From the NCBI RefSeq assembly GCF_026151205.1, contig NC_087074.1, forward strand, positions 3,286,001-3,350,000: a stretch of DNA of 64,000 bases, given 5' to 3'. This DNA comes from Bolinopsis microptera. Taxonomy: Eukaryota; Ctenophora; Tentaculata; Lobata; Bolinopsidae. This document shows, piece by piece, positions 1-13,500 of this stretch (the first letter of the stretch is position 1; each line of letters begins with the position of its first letter). Below the pieces are notes generated by a model. It worked only from the letters and a program-made list of their open reading frames with translations. It was not told the DNA's origin and made no database searches. The position numbers and the translations under genes are program-made.

Positions 1-3000
1 TGAATACTCCCCACCAGGCTCATACCCGGAAGTACAAGTACCCACACTGGCAGTAGAGGAGCGTACCCAACTACCTGACACTGTCATGGGAGATCTCTCT
101 CCCGTAGCTACTGAACACGAGAACTTCGTGCAGATGAACGCGACTCTTCACAGTTTACATAAACAGTATCCTGCTATTACCAGCCTTTACAGGTATGTGT
201 CACAGATTTTACAGGGGCCACATTTTACAGGGGTTTCTGTGTATATTTTACTGTGTCTGTCTTTTTTGTTTTCGTGTAGTCTTGTCAACTTCACTCCAGT
301 GTCCAGTGTCCAGTATGTTTCATGAAATGTAATTTAATTTTTAAAGGAATTTATCGAGACATTTCAATATAATGTAATAGATCTTCACTTTACCTATATA
401 CTATAGCTATTTGAGGTATGAGTTAAACTGTGTGGCAAATATTGAAAACAGTAGTCGGGTAGTAGTTGAAAAAGTGGGTTTAATAATTTGGATCGATATC
501 AAAATAGTGGTACTTGCACTCAAATTTAAATATCAAACTTTCTGCACTATGTACTGGAATGTTTGAAAAGAAAAAGCTTCAAAGTCGGAGAAACAAGGTA
601 TGTAACGTGATACAAAACGGATTATTGAGCGATGATAACTAAATAGTTGATTCCTGGGTTGCAGAGTTCTCCTGATTCCTCAGTCTTTCAATGTGGTTTT
701 TGTTCTTGTTCAGTTCTGTCCATATTTCCTCGTGTTATGTTCAAAGTGTCATGTTGTCCTCAAATTATTTGTATACTAGTGTAACCCGTGCCTACGGCCG
801 GGACTTTACTTTCGCAGTTGAAATGCAAAAGTATAAACCCGCCTATTATAATTCGAAAACATGCATTACATTTTCGTAGTTAAACCGGTGCGTCACTCAG
901 TCCAAGCAGACCGCAATTTAATTCAGAGTGCCCCAGTGCAGGCCCCTCACATATTATCTAATATTATATCAGATTTGCAGATTACTTACACTCTTCTAAT
1001 ACCTCACTACTCATTAACGCTACTAACATTTAAATATCTACATTAGACCTAATTAACACAACTGCCGCTATCTGATGAGCTCCGTGTACTCCAGTTCCAA
1101 CAACTTTACCTGTATAATTACCCTAGTTACACTACCCAGCACCCATCCTATACCATAGTAAAGTACATGTTGTTCATAGCTTACGGTATAAGGTTTACCA
1201 AAATCATTAGCATTGGTTACATCAGGTAAACGGTGTGTGTACTGTGTAGGATTCTGGGTTATTACATGCAGCTCCACATATTCTGAAATATTTAACTGGT
1301 ATTCAAATTTACAGTAATTACTAAACACTGTGTAGTGACTAGTGAGTGTCTGATCGTAGGAATTTTAGTGATTTGCATAATCTTACAAATAACACTACAC
1401 TCACTCACCTGTACAATTTACATTATATATGTGATAATTTGTATAGACGTGACTTTGTAATGACATTGCACCGCTTATGAATGAACAAATAGCCACGTAT
1501 CAGATATTCAGTTAGCTAGCGGTTGACTTGTCTGAGTCAACAATTATAGTACACCTCATCATATATATATCATGTTATATAAAGTCACAACTAGAACTTT
1601 CTGTGCTGCAAATCATTCCATCTTTAAATAATAATTATAGATTTAGAGCGAGGTAGATAGTGAGGTAATGTCTCCTGGAGAGTTAAGAGGTTTGTGATCG
1701 AACAGTGTAGAGGTTTGTGATCGAACAGTGTAGACGTTTGTGATCGAACAGTTTAGGTCAAACTCTTTGTCCTAAGATTCATGTTCGAATGAAAGAACAC
1801 ATTATGTGGTTTTTGTTGTTCTTTTATACGGATCACTGCATGATCTGCTTAACATTTCATCAAAATTGGTGATACAATGAAACGACCAAATGCGGAACTG
1901 AACCAATCGAACTTACACTGTATGATCCGTATAAAGGATGAGAAGTACACTGTACTTCGCTGATGACAACCTATAATGTCGGGAATATTTTAATATCTTG
2001 ATAATTTAATATTTCAATATTTCAGTATCGGAAAGAGTGTGGAGGGTAGAGATCTGTTGGTACTGGTGATAGGGAAATACCCTGATAAACACGTTCCGGG
2101 GATACCAGATTTCAAATATGTTGGTGAGTCATTTATCTGTCACGTGACGTGGACATTAATTAGACATGTTATGATTTTCATAAATTTGGGTAAAATTAGG
2201 ATAAATATGTCTGTTCGCTGAGAAATCTATTTACTGTTACATTCTTACAACATAACGAAGCATCATTACATGGGCAAATCTATCAAGGCTGTCATTCCTT
2301 GCAAATTGAACAATGCAATATGACCTTATTGACTCAGAAAACATCCTTTTGCAGAGTTCATCATTAAAACTTGCGCCACCAATAAACAATTATGTAACCG
2401 TCGCCATACGTTATTAGAATATATTAGTCTGAAGGAGTGGGCTCTCAGGGTATAATCTCTGTAATATATAGTGTTGTAAAAGCCTTGGAGATTGTGTAAT
2501 AACGACTGGTGTACAGACTACAGATTAACATTCACGAAATAGATAAAATAGATAAGAGAGTTATTTTTAGTAATTCTAAGCCGCCTGTGGCTTTAATTTA
2601 ATCGATCAGGGCTGATCTCAAAAGTTAGGCACCAACAGAAATTTCTAGTTAACCCAAACAGGACAATTTTAATAAATGAAGCGTTATAAAACTGATGATC
2701 AACAAATGTTAAAACCTACTGTGTCCAGGTAACATGCACGGTAACGAGGTAGTAGGACGCTCTCTCCTCATCTCCCTCTCCAAACTCCTCTGTAAGAACT
2801 ACAACACAGACCCTCGTATAACACGCCTCCTCTCTACCACTAGGATCCACATCCTGCCCTCCATGAACCCTGATGGGTTCGAGGCTGCTGTGCCGGTCAG
2901 AGATAGTTACAATACCAACGGGAGAGCTAACGCTCACTTTGAGGATCTCAACAGGTACCAAGCTTATCTATTTTTAGAATATTTATCAGGCTTTTTTTAT

Positions 3001-4118
3001 GGTTTATATATAATATGGATCTCCTTGAAGAATGTGCACATAACATCAACAAAATGTGTTCAACACTAAATATTTTCAATTATAAACTTTTGCAATGTGA
3101 CAAGCAGAATTATCATCGACATTATAATAGATATTGATAGATACTGTAGAGTTTTTATTAGATTTTTGAGCCCTGAAACGTCCACAGGAACTTCCCGGAT
3201 CAGTTCCACCAATCTGAAGAGAAAGTTCGAGAACCGGAAACAATAGCTGTCATGAAATGGCTGACAGATCACCGCTTCGTGCTCTCTGCCAACCTGCACG
3301 GTGGCTCCCTGGTGGCTAACTATCCATTCGACGACACTGTCTCGGGGGTCTCCAACGGAGTGTACTCTCAGTGTCCGGACGACACCTTCTTCAAGCACGT
3401 CAGCAAAGTATACGCGGACAATCACGCCACAATGCACAAGGGAGAAGCGTGCAATCTGGACGGGACTGTACAGTTTCCGGGTGGGATAACCAACGGGAAT
3501 GCGTGGTATCCGGTAACGGGTGGTATGCAGGATTACAACTATGTGTTTCATGATTGTTTGGAGATCACGTTGGAGCTGGGCTGCTCTAAGTACCCTGATG
3601 GACAGTTCCTCCCTGACTTCTGGAGTGATAATAGGTGAGCGTCTTCAGAGTCAGCCGCTGAAGTTATAGTATTAGCTTATTTATTATAAAATCAGAACTG
3701 GTCTAAGACTTTAATCAAACTACTCAAATAAGGGTTCCATGCCAACAACACATAACTCACCATTAAAATCACCAGAGTTTCCTTACTGGAATATATAGAC
3801 GCAGTCCACGACAGTGTAGCTGGTTTTGTTAAAACACCCGACGGAGCCCTAGTCCCTGACGCTGTGATCCACGTTAGAGAGAACTCTAAAACTATAAAAT
3901 CCGGTCCTGACGGTGATTACTGGAGGTTACTGGTGCCTGGGGTACACGAGATGTGGGCTGAGAAGGATGGTTTGCGGAGTAAGACAGTGGAGGTGACAGT
4001 GTCGGAGATGTATCAGGTGGTTTATAACTTTACTCTGTACGGTGAAGAGGCTCAGTGGAATGAGACGGAGCATTATGTTTATGAGCCACCGGAGAGGCAG
4101 GGATGTTGCTGCAGTTGA
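1..4118 (+). CDS. Carboxypeptidase D-like gene, M14 module A (5' end outside window)
   Basis: Exons 1-192 (open at the window edge), 2026-2123, 2729-2954, 3188-3634 and 3776-4118 join in phase into 434 residues. The family removes C-terminal Arg/Lys from peptides in the secretory pathway or at the cell surface. Visible M14 N/E-subfamily features are an [13 protein letters not shown] segment, zinc ligands HGNE followed by VVGR, the MNPDGF and DLNRNFPD motifs, the third zinc ligand in [15 protein letters not shown], and the catalytic Glu in [12 protein letters not shown] transthyretin-like beta domain follows (about [17 protein letters not shown] onward). All key residues are present, so it should be active. 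The reading frame enters from upstream without a start, suggesting an earlier module. The end is odd: it stops at a GCCCS tail with no membrane helix. Exon 5 also contains a phase-0 GT at 4017 that could splice to 4560, making this and the next module one CPD protein and the CCCS end a short isoform. Confidence 0.9.
193..2025 (+). other. Carboxypeptidase intron 1: repeat content
   Basis: No gene seen. It holds a dispersed repeat (from about 775), a 24-bp tandem triplet at about 1685-1757 (AGGTTTGTGATCGAACAGTG core), and a hairpin with arms at 1822-1835 and 1923-1936 (TTATACGGATCA and its complement). Just inside the donor, an ATTTTACAGGGG motif occurs twice, echoing the exon end. Confidence 0.6.
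775..1030 (+). repeat. Dispersed repeat, copy 1
   Basis: Starts ACTAGTGTAACCCGTGCC, followed by a CGGCCGGGA motif and CGCAGTT. Further on it shares AAAACATGCATTACATT and CAGACCGCAAT with the copy at 5069. Both copies are in the same orientation and lie in introns of the same gene. No coding potential or tRNA-like head was recognised. Confidence 0.6.
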
Positions 4119-4124
4119 GATTCC

Positions 4125-4304
4125 GGTAAATATACCTTCATTTTACTGGTAAATATACCTTCATTTTACTGGTAAATATACCTTCATTTTATTTGTAAAC
4201 ATACCTTCATTTTACTGGTAAATATACCTTCATTTTATTTGTAAATATACCTTCATTTTATTTGTAAATATACCTTCATTTTACTGGTAAATATACCTTT
4301 ATTT
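4125..4304 (+). repeat. 23-bp minisatellite after carboxypeptidase module A
   Basis: About eight copies of a 23-bp unit beginning GGTAAATATACC and ending TTTTACT or TTTTATTT run directly downstream of the module A stop codon. Each copy carries a donor-like GGTAAAT. The rest of 4305-4559 is plain AT-rich DNA leading to the acceptor at 4558-4559. Confidence 0.9.
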
Positions 4305-4559
4305 TGTTGAATTGATGTCCAAAATACTGTGCCATCCGCAATGTCCTGGCCGTAAATGTAAAAGATATATAATATTTCAATAGATTTTTTTTATAGGTAC
4401 CCGGTACCGCCTATACAATTACAGAATATATTTCGTAGCTCACAAACCAAAAGCAGTATAATCGACTTGAAGTTATAATAGATATTACATTTTGAGTAAT
4501 TACAGAGAATATTATAGGTGGTATTTTGGCCCATGTTAACTTAACTTATAATATCCCAG

Positions 4560-7500
4560 GTGAGGGTGCATGAGAAGATAGTGATAGTCTCTGAAACTGA
4601 CAGGAAGGACGGTGTTAAAATAACTTTTGTTAAGAACGGAGCACCGGAAGAGACCAGCATTGGGGAGACTATCACCTGCTTCATCAACGGAGAATTGATC
4701 TTACAATCGGAGGGTAATACTGTTGCTCTGCCCATCAAAGAACTGTCCACAATCGAGTTTCATGGTGCCAGCTACTACCGAGCAACCAAGTATCTCGACG
4801 ATTCAGAAATGTCTGTAAAAGTCACCCTGTTTCCGCTGCCAACCTCTCTTGGCTACCACTCACAGCTGGAAATGCTCGAGGTTTTCCAGAACGTTCAGAC
4901 AGACTGCCCTAAAATGTCCTCGGTGTACAATATCGGGATGTCCCACGAAAAGAGGGAGCTACAAGTGCTGAGAATGAGTGCTGGAGATACTACAACTGGG
5001 AATGTTAACAGTGGCAAACAGAGGATTAAGCTGGTGGGAGGTAGATAAGTTATAATATTATATAATATTACTAGTGTAACCCGGCCTTCGGCCGGGATTT
5101 CACTGCCGCAGTTAAAAAGGGTAGGAGTAATTACCCGCTGAGTCAAAGCCCGCATTAGGCGAGCAATTCTATTTGGAGTTCCCTCACGTATCCAATAGTA
5201 TCTGTACCACGACTATTACACCTCATCACTCCCGTCTTAAACCGATTCAAATCGTTTTAGAAATTAACCCTTATTAACTCCGCACCACACCCGCCTTATA
5301 TTTGAAAACATGCATTACATTGTCGTATGAAAGTAAACAAACAGACCGCAATGAGTGGCCCCCCCCCCCCCCTCCTAATAAGCTGATAGTATTACACGCA
5401 TAAACATTGTCGTATGAAAGTATGAACTGTCTGTACAGTTTAAACAGACCGCAATCAGTGCCCTATTCTCCTAATATCACTTGCGGAGCTAACCTAATTA
5501 CCAAAGCTACAATCTACAGTGCAGTAATAGAAAAGAGAGCGAATAGGAAGAGAAAGTGAGCCATTTTAGTGGCTCACTCCATAATGTTGCATTAATAGTA
5601 CAAAACCATCAATTAAGCCACTTACCGCTGGCCGATTTAAAAAAAAATTGTATATGGGCTTCGTCAGAGTTTTGTCGACACTATACCGAAAAAACCAGTC
5701 CCGTAACTCTTACCATTTTCTTTGTATAACCGTTCGGAAATTACACACGAACGATCAGACACACACACACACATTCTGGTGTTATTAAGTTGATAATATT
5801 ATGTATAATGTATATATAGATATATTACATTATATATATATATATAATTATAACGAATATAATCCGTATTAGCTTGCAAATCGAACAAAATTTCTAACTT
5901 TTTGTAAGATCCGACATGCTTGTTTAGCTTTATCCTGGCTTCTTTTCACGAACAGCGGAAAAGCGCGTGTAATACGTTAATTACAGTGCTTAACTCTCCT
6001 GGGAATAACAGTTTTCTAATTTCCAGGTATACACGGTAACGAGGCTGTAGGACGGGAATGTCTGATAAACCTGGTACAGTATTTCTGTGCAGCATACGGA
6101 CACGACGACCTCATAACCAAGCTCCTCGACACCTTGGACATTCACATTCTACCCGCCATGAACCCTGACGGTTTTGCCCAGGCAGAACACGATCAGTGGA
6201 CTAAAGGCCGCGCAAACGCTCAAGACTTCGACCTCAACCGAAATTTCCCTGATAGAATCGCCGACAGAAAATACCCGTTACAACCCGAAACTTCAGCAAT
6301 TATGAAATGGTCCAGAGAAAAGAAATTCACCACAAGTATTTCCCTGCATGGTGGGTCCCTGGTGGCCTGTTACCCTTACGACAACTCTGACACCGGAGCT
6401 AGAGTCTATGCTGGGTCTCCTGATGACAACACGTTTGTCTACTTAGCTTCTTCGTACGCTAAAGCTCATCCTACCATGTACAAAGGAGAGAGAATCTGCG
6501 ATGATGACAGGTCAGTGTCTTATATTTTAAAACTTGAACTTAGCTTGGATTTAGGGGAATCAATGTAATAACACAGGGTTACAGTTTTGAAATCTTCAGT
6601 TTTATCATCGTTAGCTGTTATGCATTTTTAATGACAGCCCTTACACTTAATTTTTTTTATTTTTATAAGACTCTTCAGAAGTCGGTCAGCAGGTTTATTT
6701 TCAGTTCAAACTATTCTCATTCAATGTTAAAGATGACAGAAATAAGAAATATCTATATGGAAATTTTTAAGAAAATTGCATAAAATACGCGAAATTTAGT
6801 AAAAAACACAGTATTCGCCATATTTTACAGAATATTGCATTAAGTCAAAGGTGCTATTAATATATTCTTATTAATATTGCTATTAATATATTCTTCTGCT
6901 GTTCGCATGCTGGTCAGTAGTCACGTGGTTAGTAGCGTAACGTTGTATCTTTGTATGTTGATGCCCTCTGCGCCGGGTCAGCAGGGCCCATTGTTACACC
7001 ACTGCATAATCAGGTGTTCACAAAAGGCTATAAAAGTATCGCTATAATATAGTAATAGTGCAAGTGGGGAGATTTCTATTTTGAATCATACTGTTATATT
7101 TCCTGTTGTTCTCTGGGCTGGCAAAGTTGGGTTTTGCAGAAAATAATTTCGTCGTCGGTAATTTCATTCAATAAAATTTTGTATCAAAAATAATATTTAT
7201 TTAAGTCTATTATTCTTAATTCTTTGCAGACATGTCAACCGCACTTTTAGCCATATTCCTCTTGAAAGTGATTGCAGCGCAAGATTGGAGAAACACTCCT
7301 TCAGGAGTTTCTCTCAAGCCGTATTTGTCCCCGCCAATTCCTTCCCCGCCAATCCCTAATCCTTCTCAGCCACCCAATAATGAAGAGCCGGATGTAAGTG
7401 AATGCTTTAGGACTGATCACGTGAAACATCCCACTAAAGGTCTTCTAAACTCCTTCAGTACGTCAGGGGCACTGCAATGCTGGCTGTATTGCAAATACAC

Positions 7501-10500
7501 CTTCAAATGCCAAAGTCTTTCGTTTGAAATTGTGACTAGCACTTGTTCCTTATTCAACGACGATACCATGAGCGAAGTTAAGAAAGGCTTTTCTGTCATA
7601 ATTTATAGGTACTGCATGGAATTTTCGAAGATGGAATCTTTGGGAGCTAGTATACAAGACATAATACGTCTCAGCCAATCCAGGGTAGGGTTTCTGATTG
7701 AACAAGCAACGTCTCAGATAACTTGTCTGACCAAGGGCAAATCCCTAAAAACTAGGCCAGAAGATGGTATTATTAGCTACCGTTTGATGTGGGTACCTTG
7801 CACGGAGGGAAGCAAATGGGTTCTCAAAGATGTAAAACGTCGAGAGTTTAAGGTGGAGGGAGACGATCTTTACCAGCTCTCTCCAGCAGACGAGTTGGAC
7901 CTTTGTCTAGATGTTCTTCAGGACGGAATAAGGATGGCAATTTTATCAACATGTCGAAACATTTTAGACAAAGAAGAAGATCCGCAGTTAATTTTCGTGA
8001 GATCTGAACGGTCAATACCAGAAAAGGACTTGTACTCGATATTCTCCAAGTTTGGAGGTAAGTATAGTTCAGACACAATTTACACCGGAAGAGACGCAAA
8101 CACTTTAGCCAAATCACTTTACGGATTATCGTTTAGAGAGCCCTCTTTCTACCAACAGGAAGGACAGTCATCCTGTCCTCTGTCCCAGTTCTCTACCCCA
8201 CACGGAGTTATAAGAAACAAAGAAAAGGTCCCCTTCGTTCTTCCAGGATACCAAGTAGAGATACATTGCGACCAGGGTTACGGAGTGAAAAACCGTAATT
8301 ACACATCAATGCAAACTTTAGTTTGTTCCGAGGACGCGAAACCTCGACCCTGCTCACGGATAATCTCAACGAAGTCAGTTCGAGTCAGAAACAAAGAAAA
8401 CGGAAAAGAGGATTTGTACTGTCATTTGTTCCTAACAGTGGGGATTGTCAGCACAATAATTGCGGTGATGCTACTGGTGATGTTGTTGAAGACAAGGATG
8501 CAGCTGAAAAAGACGGAAAATGAACAAATTGGGGAGGTAGAAGGAAGGCAGGTGAGGAATATAACAGTGGACTCGAGATTGGATCTCTGAGTGCACTACC
8601 GATTTAGAGAAAACTATTCCGACTTGATGAACGGACTGCGATTGATCTGGATGATAAAAGGGGTATCTTGAACTACAGAAAGAAAGGAACGTATTGTCAA
8701 GATATCACATCGAGTCTGGTTCTTCAATGTCCCATACACGGTGAACTTCTGTACAGAACTAAAATACTAGACAAGGCTTTTTCTGGATTGTCTTGCAGAC
8801 TTTTCACCGCTGGTTTTATTTGCTTGGATGAGTTTAAGTAATCCAGAATCTGATTGCGCTATTTCATTTTTTGTTAAGCTGAGATTTAAAGCATCATCAA
8901 CGACCCATGATTTTTTTGTTTTGTTTTTTTAATGATATAATGATTATAAATGTAAGTTTAAAAACAGCACTTTAATTGAAGTACTCATAAGATCTCTATG
9001 TTTTCTACATTCATTCTTCAAACACATGATTAGTGTAACAAATAACATGAAAAGGACACTGCATTTCAATAATTACTGTTGGCAATGTTTTAGCGTTGTT
9101 AATTAACAATTTGATCACGTAACTCTGTAGTTCGTCGCTCATCTTTGTAACCCTTGTAAAGCTTTAATTCACATTGCATTCGTAACTCTTGTAAAGTTTT
9201 ATCTTATACCTCATATTGATAATAATAGTAATAATCTTTGTGAACATTCCCAAAATTGTACTCCAGCACAACCACACTGACACCACTTTCCATGACCCCC
9301 TATCTTTGACACCACGCTATGAAACACCCTGTGAGCTCCAAGACCAGCGGAGAACATCTCTCCCTCGCTCGGTTCCTTGACACCACCTACCGTTTTAACG
9401 AGATCTGAGAGAAGTTCTCAATAGAATAAATATTGTCCGCACACTGATCCAAACATCAAATCGTTTACCAATCATCTCTTCTACTTCAACAATCTCTTCT
9501 ACAACTATCATGGGAAACTCAATCTTGAAACCTACCAACCTCCTCTGCGCATTCTCCTCCTCTGAGAAGCGTGAGTTCAAGTCCAAGTACCAGCTCGGTA
9601 AGTGTATCGGCTCTGGATCCTACGGACAGATCATAGAAGCTACTCAGACCTCCACCTTCCGTACTGTTGCAGTAAAATACCTCAAGAAGAAGAACGTTGA
9701 GAGCATGTTGAAGATGCAGAAGCAGAATCTTCCAGCTGAAGCTGTCTTCCTGAGCTCCCTGGATCACCGCAACATCATCTCCTTGATAGACCTGTACGAG
9801 TTCCCCAACAAGTTCGCTTTAATCATGGAGAGACCTCTTGCTTCCCTCGATATCCATGACTTTATCGAGAAGTACGGACCACAGAATGATTCAGTAGCTT
9901 CCTACATTGAACATCAGCTCCTCTCAGTGTGCCAATACTTGGACAACAACCTAATCTTCCACCGCGACATCAAATCAGAGAATATCCTCGTCAACGCCTA
10001 CGACTACAACATCAAGCTGATAGACTTCGGATCTGCCACATACGCTAACCAGGATATTTACTACGGAAACTTCGGAACTCCCGCCTTCTCTCCGCCTGAG
10101 TGGATATCAGACTCCGGTTATAAACCTGAGCCTACTACTGTCTGGTCCTGTGGAGTGGTCCTGTTCGAGATCCTCACTGCTACTCTCCCTTTCTACGACG
10201 AGGAACATGTCATGAGAGCTACTCTCTTCTTCCCTGATCTGGTCTCCCACTCTGGTAGAGATCTCATCAGGAAGATGCTGAAGAGAGATGAAAATGATAG
10301 GATCTGCTTTGAGGAGGCACTGAATCATCCCTTTATCACTGTTTCTGGAGATTGTGGAGAGAATGAACGTATCCTGGACGACTCTACCTACTCTAAATGT
10401 TCAGCTTACACACTCTACGAGAACATTAACTGTGATTCAGAGCTGCCCCTGAGTTTGATTTAATATTGTTTATGCTTTGTGAATTATTTAAATATATTTG

Positions 10501-13500
10501 ATACATTTTTTACACATTACATGTTAGTCTATCTGCGAATCAAAACATAATATAATTACTATTTTATAAACAACAACAATTTTATAAGTCATCAGTTACA
10601 AGTTAGATCATTAACAGTCTCAATCATATCAGCATATTTCAAGCACTCAATTTGGGTGCACTCTGACTAAAACATCGAATTAAAATGACATTTGGTACGC
10701 TCGCCCATTTTCACTGGTCAGTCTGAACTTAAGTTTAGCACGTTGTACACTTATTCACTTTTAGAATATTTTCAGTTTAGCAGAGTTAGTATCCTCTATC
10801 AATTAGAAGGCTATATCCTCTATCAATTGGGGGGGGTCCAACCCGATGTCCGATATGAGGGTTGATGAGGCCAAAATCGGAATCGGAAAAATCGGAAAAA
10901 TCGGAAAAATTGGAAAATTGAGAAATTTACAGAATCGATCTCTAAAACCTCTCAGAAGTGATATAATTCAACCAGAACCCCTACATATGCTATATTGTTA
11001 TGAGAAAACGAACCAATTGGACATTCCAATAGTATGTTTTATGTGTTTTTCCACTGCAGGGGCTAGTATGCTCACTACTAGTTGAAGTTGTCATGTACTC
11101 CCAGACCCAGGTGCTTTGGCCTCTTGACGTGAGATCGATTGTTTCTGCTCATTAATTTTATCCCTGTTACTTGTTATTATGTATTAGTACAACACTAGGT
11201 ACCGGGTTATATTTTGTCATTTTGTGGTCCCGTCTTTAAACATACCATAATATCACTAGTACACTGCACCTTAAATGTATAGTCAAGTACATTTGTATCG
11301 TAACACATGCTTGGCTGGGGGATCATGTTTTGTGTCCGTTCGGTACCCTATATGTTAAAAACGGACAAAAAGTAGGGCGGACAAAAACAGACAAAAACAG
11401 ACAAAAACAGACAAAACATTTAGATGTCCTCCTCCTCCTCCCTAGTCTTCCTCCTCCTTCTCATCAGTCCTCCTCCTCCTCCTAAGTCTTCCTCCTCCTC
11501 CTGAGTCCTTCTCCTCCTGAGTCCTCTTCAGTCCTCTTCATGACTCCTCGTCCTCCTCCTCCTCCTCACCCTCCTCCTCAGTCCCCTCCTCCTCCTCAGT
11601 CCTACTCCCAGTCCTCCTCCTTCTCCTTCTCCTCCTCCTCCTCCTCCTCCTCCACCTCCTCCTTTCTCCTCCTCATCCTCCTCGTTCTCCTCCCCATCAG
11701 CCCTCCTCAGTCCTCCTCATAGTCGTCCTCCTCCTCCTGACTCCTCCTCCTCAGTCATCCTCCTCTTCTTCCTTAGTCCTCCTCCTCTTTCTCCTCCTCA
11801 TCAGTCCTCATCTTCTGTCCTCCTCATAATCGTCCTCGTCCTCATCCTCTTTCTCACCCTCCTCCTCAGTCCCCTCTGAGTCCTACTCATAGTCGTCCTC
11901 CTCCTCCTGACTCCTCCTCCTTCTCCTCTTTCTTCTCCTCCTAATCAGTCCTCCTGCTCAGTCGTCGTCCTCCTCGTCCTTAGTCCTCGTCCTCGTCAGT
12001 CTTCCTCCTCAGTCCTCCTCAGTCCTCCTCCTCATCATCCTCCGCCTCCTCAGTCTCCTCCTCCTCATCCTCCTCCTCAGTCCTCCTCAGTCCTCCTCCT
12101 CATCATCCTAATCCTAAGTCCTCCTCCTTCTCCTCCTCATCAGTCCTCATCCTCAGTCCTCCACTAGTCGTCCTCGTCCTCGTCATTAGTCCTCCTCCTC
12201 CTCCTCTTCCTCCTCCTGAGTCCTCCTCCTCTTCCTCCTCCTGAGTCCTCCTTTGGAGTCCTCTTTCTCCTCCTCATCATCAGTCCTCCTCCTCTTCCTC
12301 AGTTCTCCTCCTGAGTTCTCCTCCTGAGTCCTCCTCCTCCTCCTGAATCCTCCTCCTGAGTCATCCTCCTCCTCCTCCTCCTCCTCCTCATTCTCCTCCT
12401 TATCCTCCTCCTCCGCAGTCCTCCTCCTCCTTCTCCTCTTCCTTCTCATCTTAATCAGTCCTCTTCCTTAGCCCTCGTTATCATCCTCCTAGTCCTCATC
12501 CTTAGTCCTCGTCCTCATCCTCCTCAGTCTTCCTCCTCAGTCTTCCTCCTCCTTCTCCTCATCAGTCCTCCTCCTCCTCAGCCTCATCCTCCTCATCCTC
12601 CTCCTTAGTCCTCCTCAGTCCCCAGTCCTCTTCCTACTCGTCAGTCCTCCTCAGCCTCCTCCTCCTCCTCCTCCTCCTTAGTCCTCCTCAGTCCCCAGTC
12701 CTCTTCCTACTCGTCAGTCCTCCTCATCCTCCTCCTCCTCCTCAGTCCTTCTCCTCCTCGTCAGTCCTCCTCCTCCTCCTCAGTCCTTCTCGGTCCTTCT
12801 CGTCCTCGTCAGTCCTCCCCAGTCCTCCTCCTCTTCAGTTTTCCTCCTTCTCCTCCTCCTCCTCAGTCCTCCTCTTCTTCAGTCCTCATCCTCCTCCTCA
12901 TCAGTTTACACAATTTATTGTTACTAAAATGTTTTTAAACGCATGTGAGTCTGTAACATATTGACATGTTACTGTTACTGACTCAAAATGTGCTGTAGAA
13001 TTTTTTTGTTTAACATAGTTTTACTCTCCAGTACTATGGAAAAGTTGTTACATGATAAATAAAGATTTTGATAAATAAAGTGATTTTCATCCCTTTTAAT
13101 GTTATTAAAAATTGTGTAAACTATTCTTTGTATCTAAGAGATAACTGTGCTACCCATTTCTGCAGATAGCCTGTTACAAATTGTGGAGACAATTTAAATC
13201 AAAAGTTACTAAGGGGGGGAACCAACGGGCATTAATGGCAGTATTTTAAAATTTTGCTCAGACTGCCACTGCCATTAATGCCCATTAATGCCCATTAATG
13301 CCCATTAATGCACATTAATGCCCATATTTAATAGAAAAATCGAAACCATGAGAAACGTGCTTTCTCGACAGTAGTAGTTCTCTATCTCAGATGGCAGTCT
13401 AATACACAGACCACATGAGCACCAGCTTTCAATCGGTACTAGAGCACTGAGGCGAGATCCTTCCGGGATGTATGATCCTTCTTCGTCTGTATCAGTATCG

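Noticed and set aside
2716-3551. Long antisense frames over the carboxypeptidase exons
   Set aside because: Mirror frames of well-supported exons on the opposite strand.
11540-12449. Open frames rich in Pro/Ser (+) or Arg/Glu (-) in the CT block
   Set aside because: They arise from triplet repeat composition and have no conserved motif or gene context.
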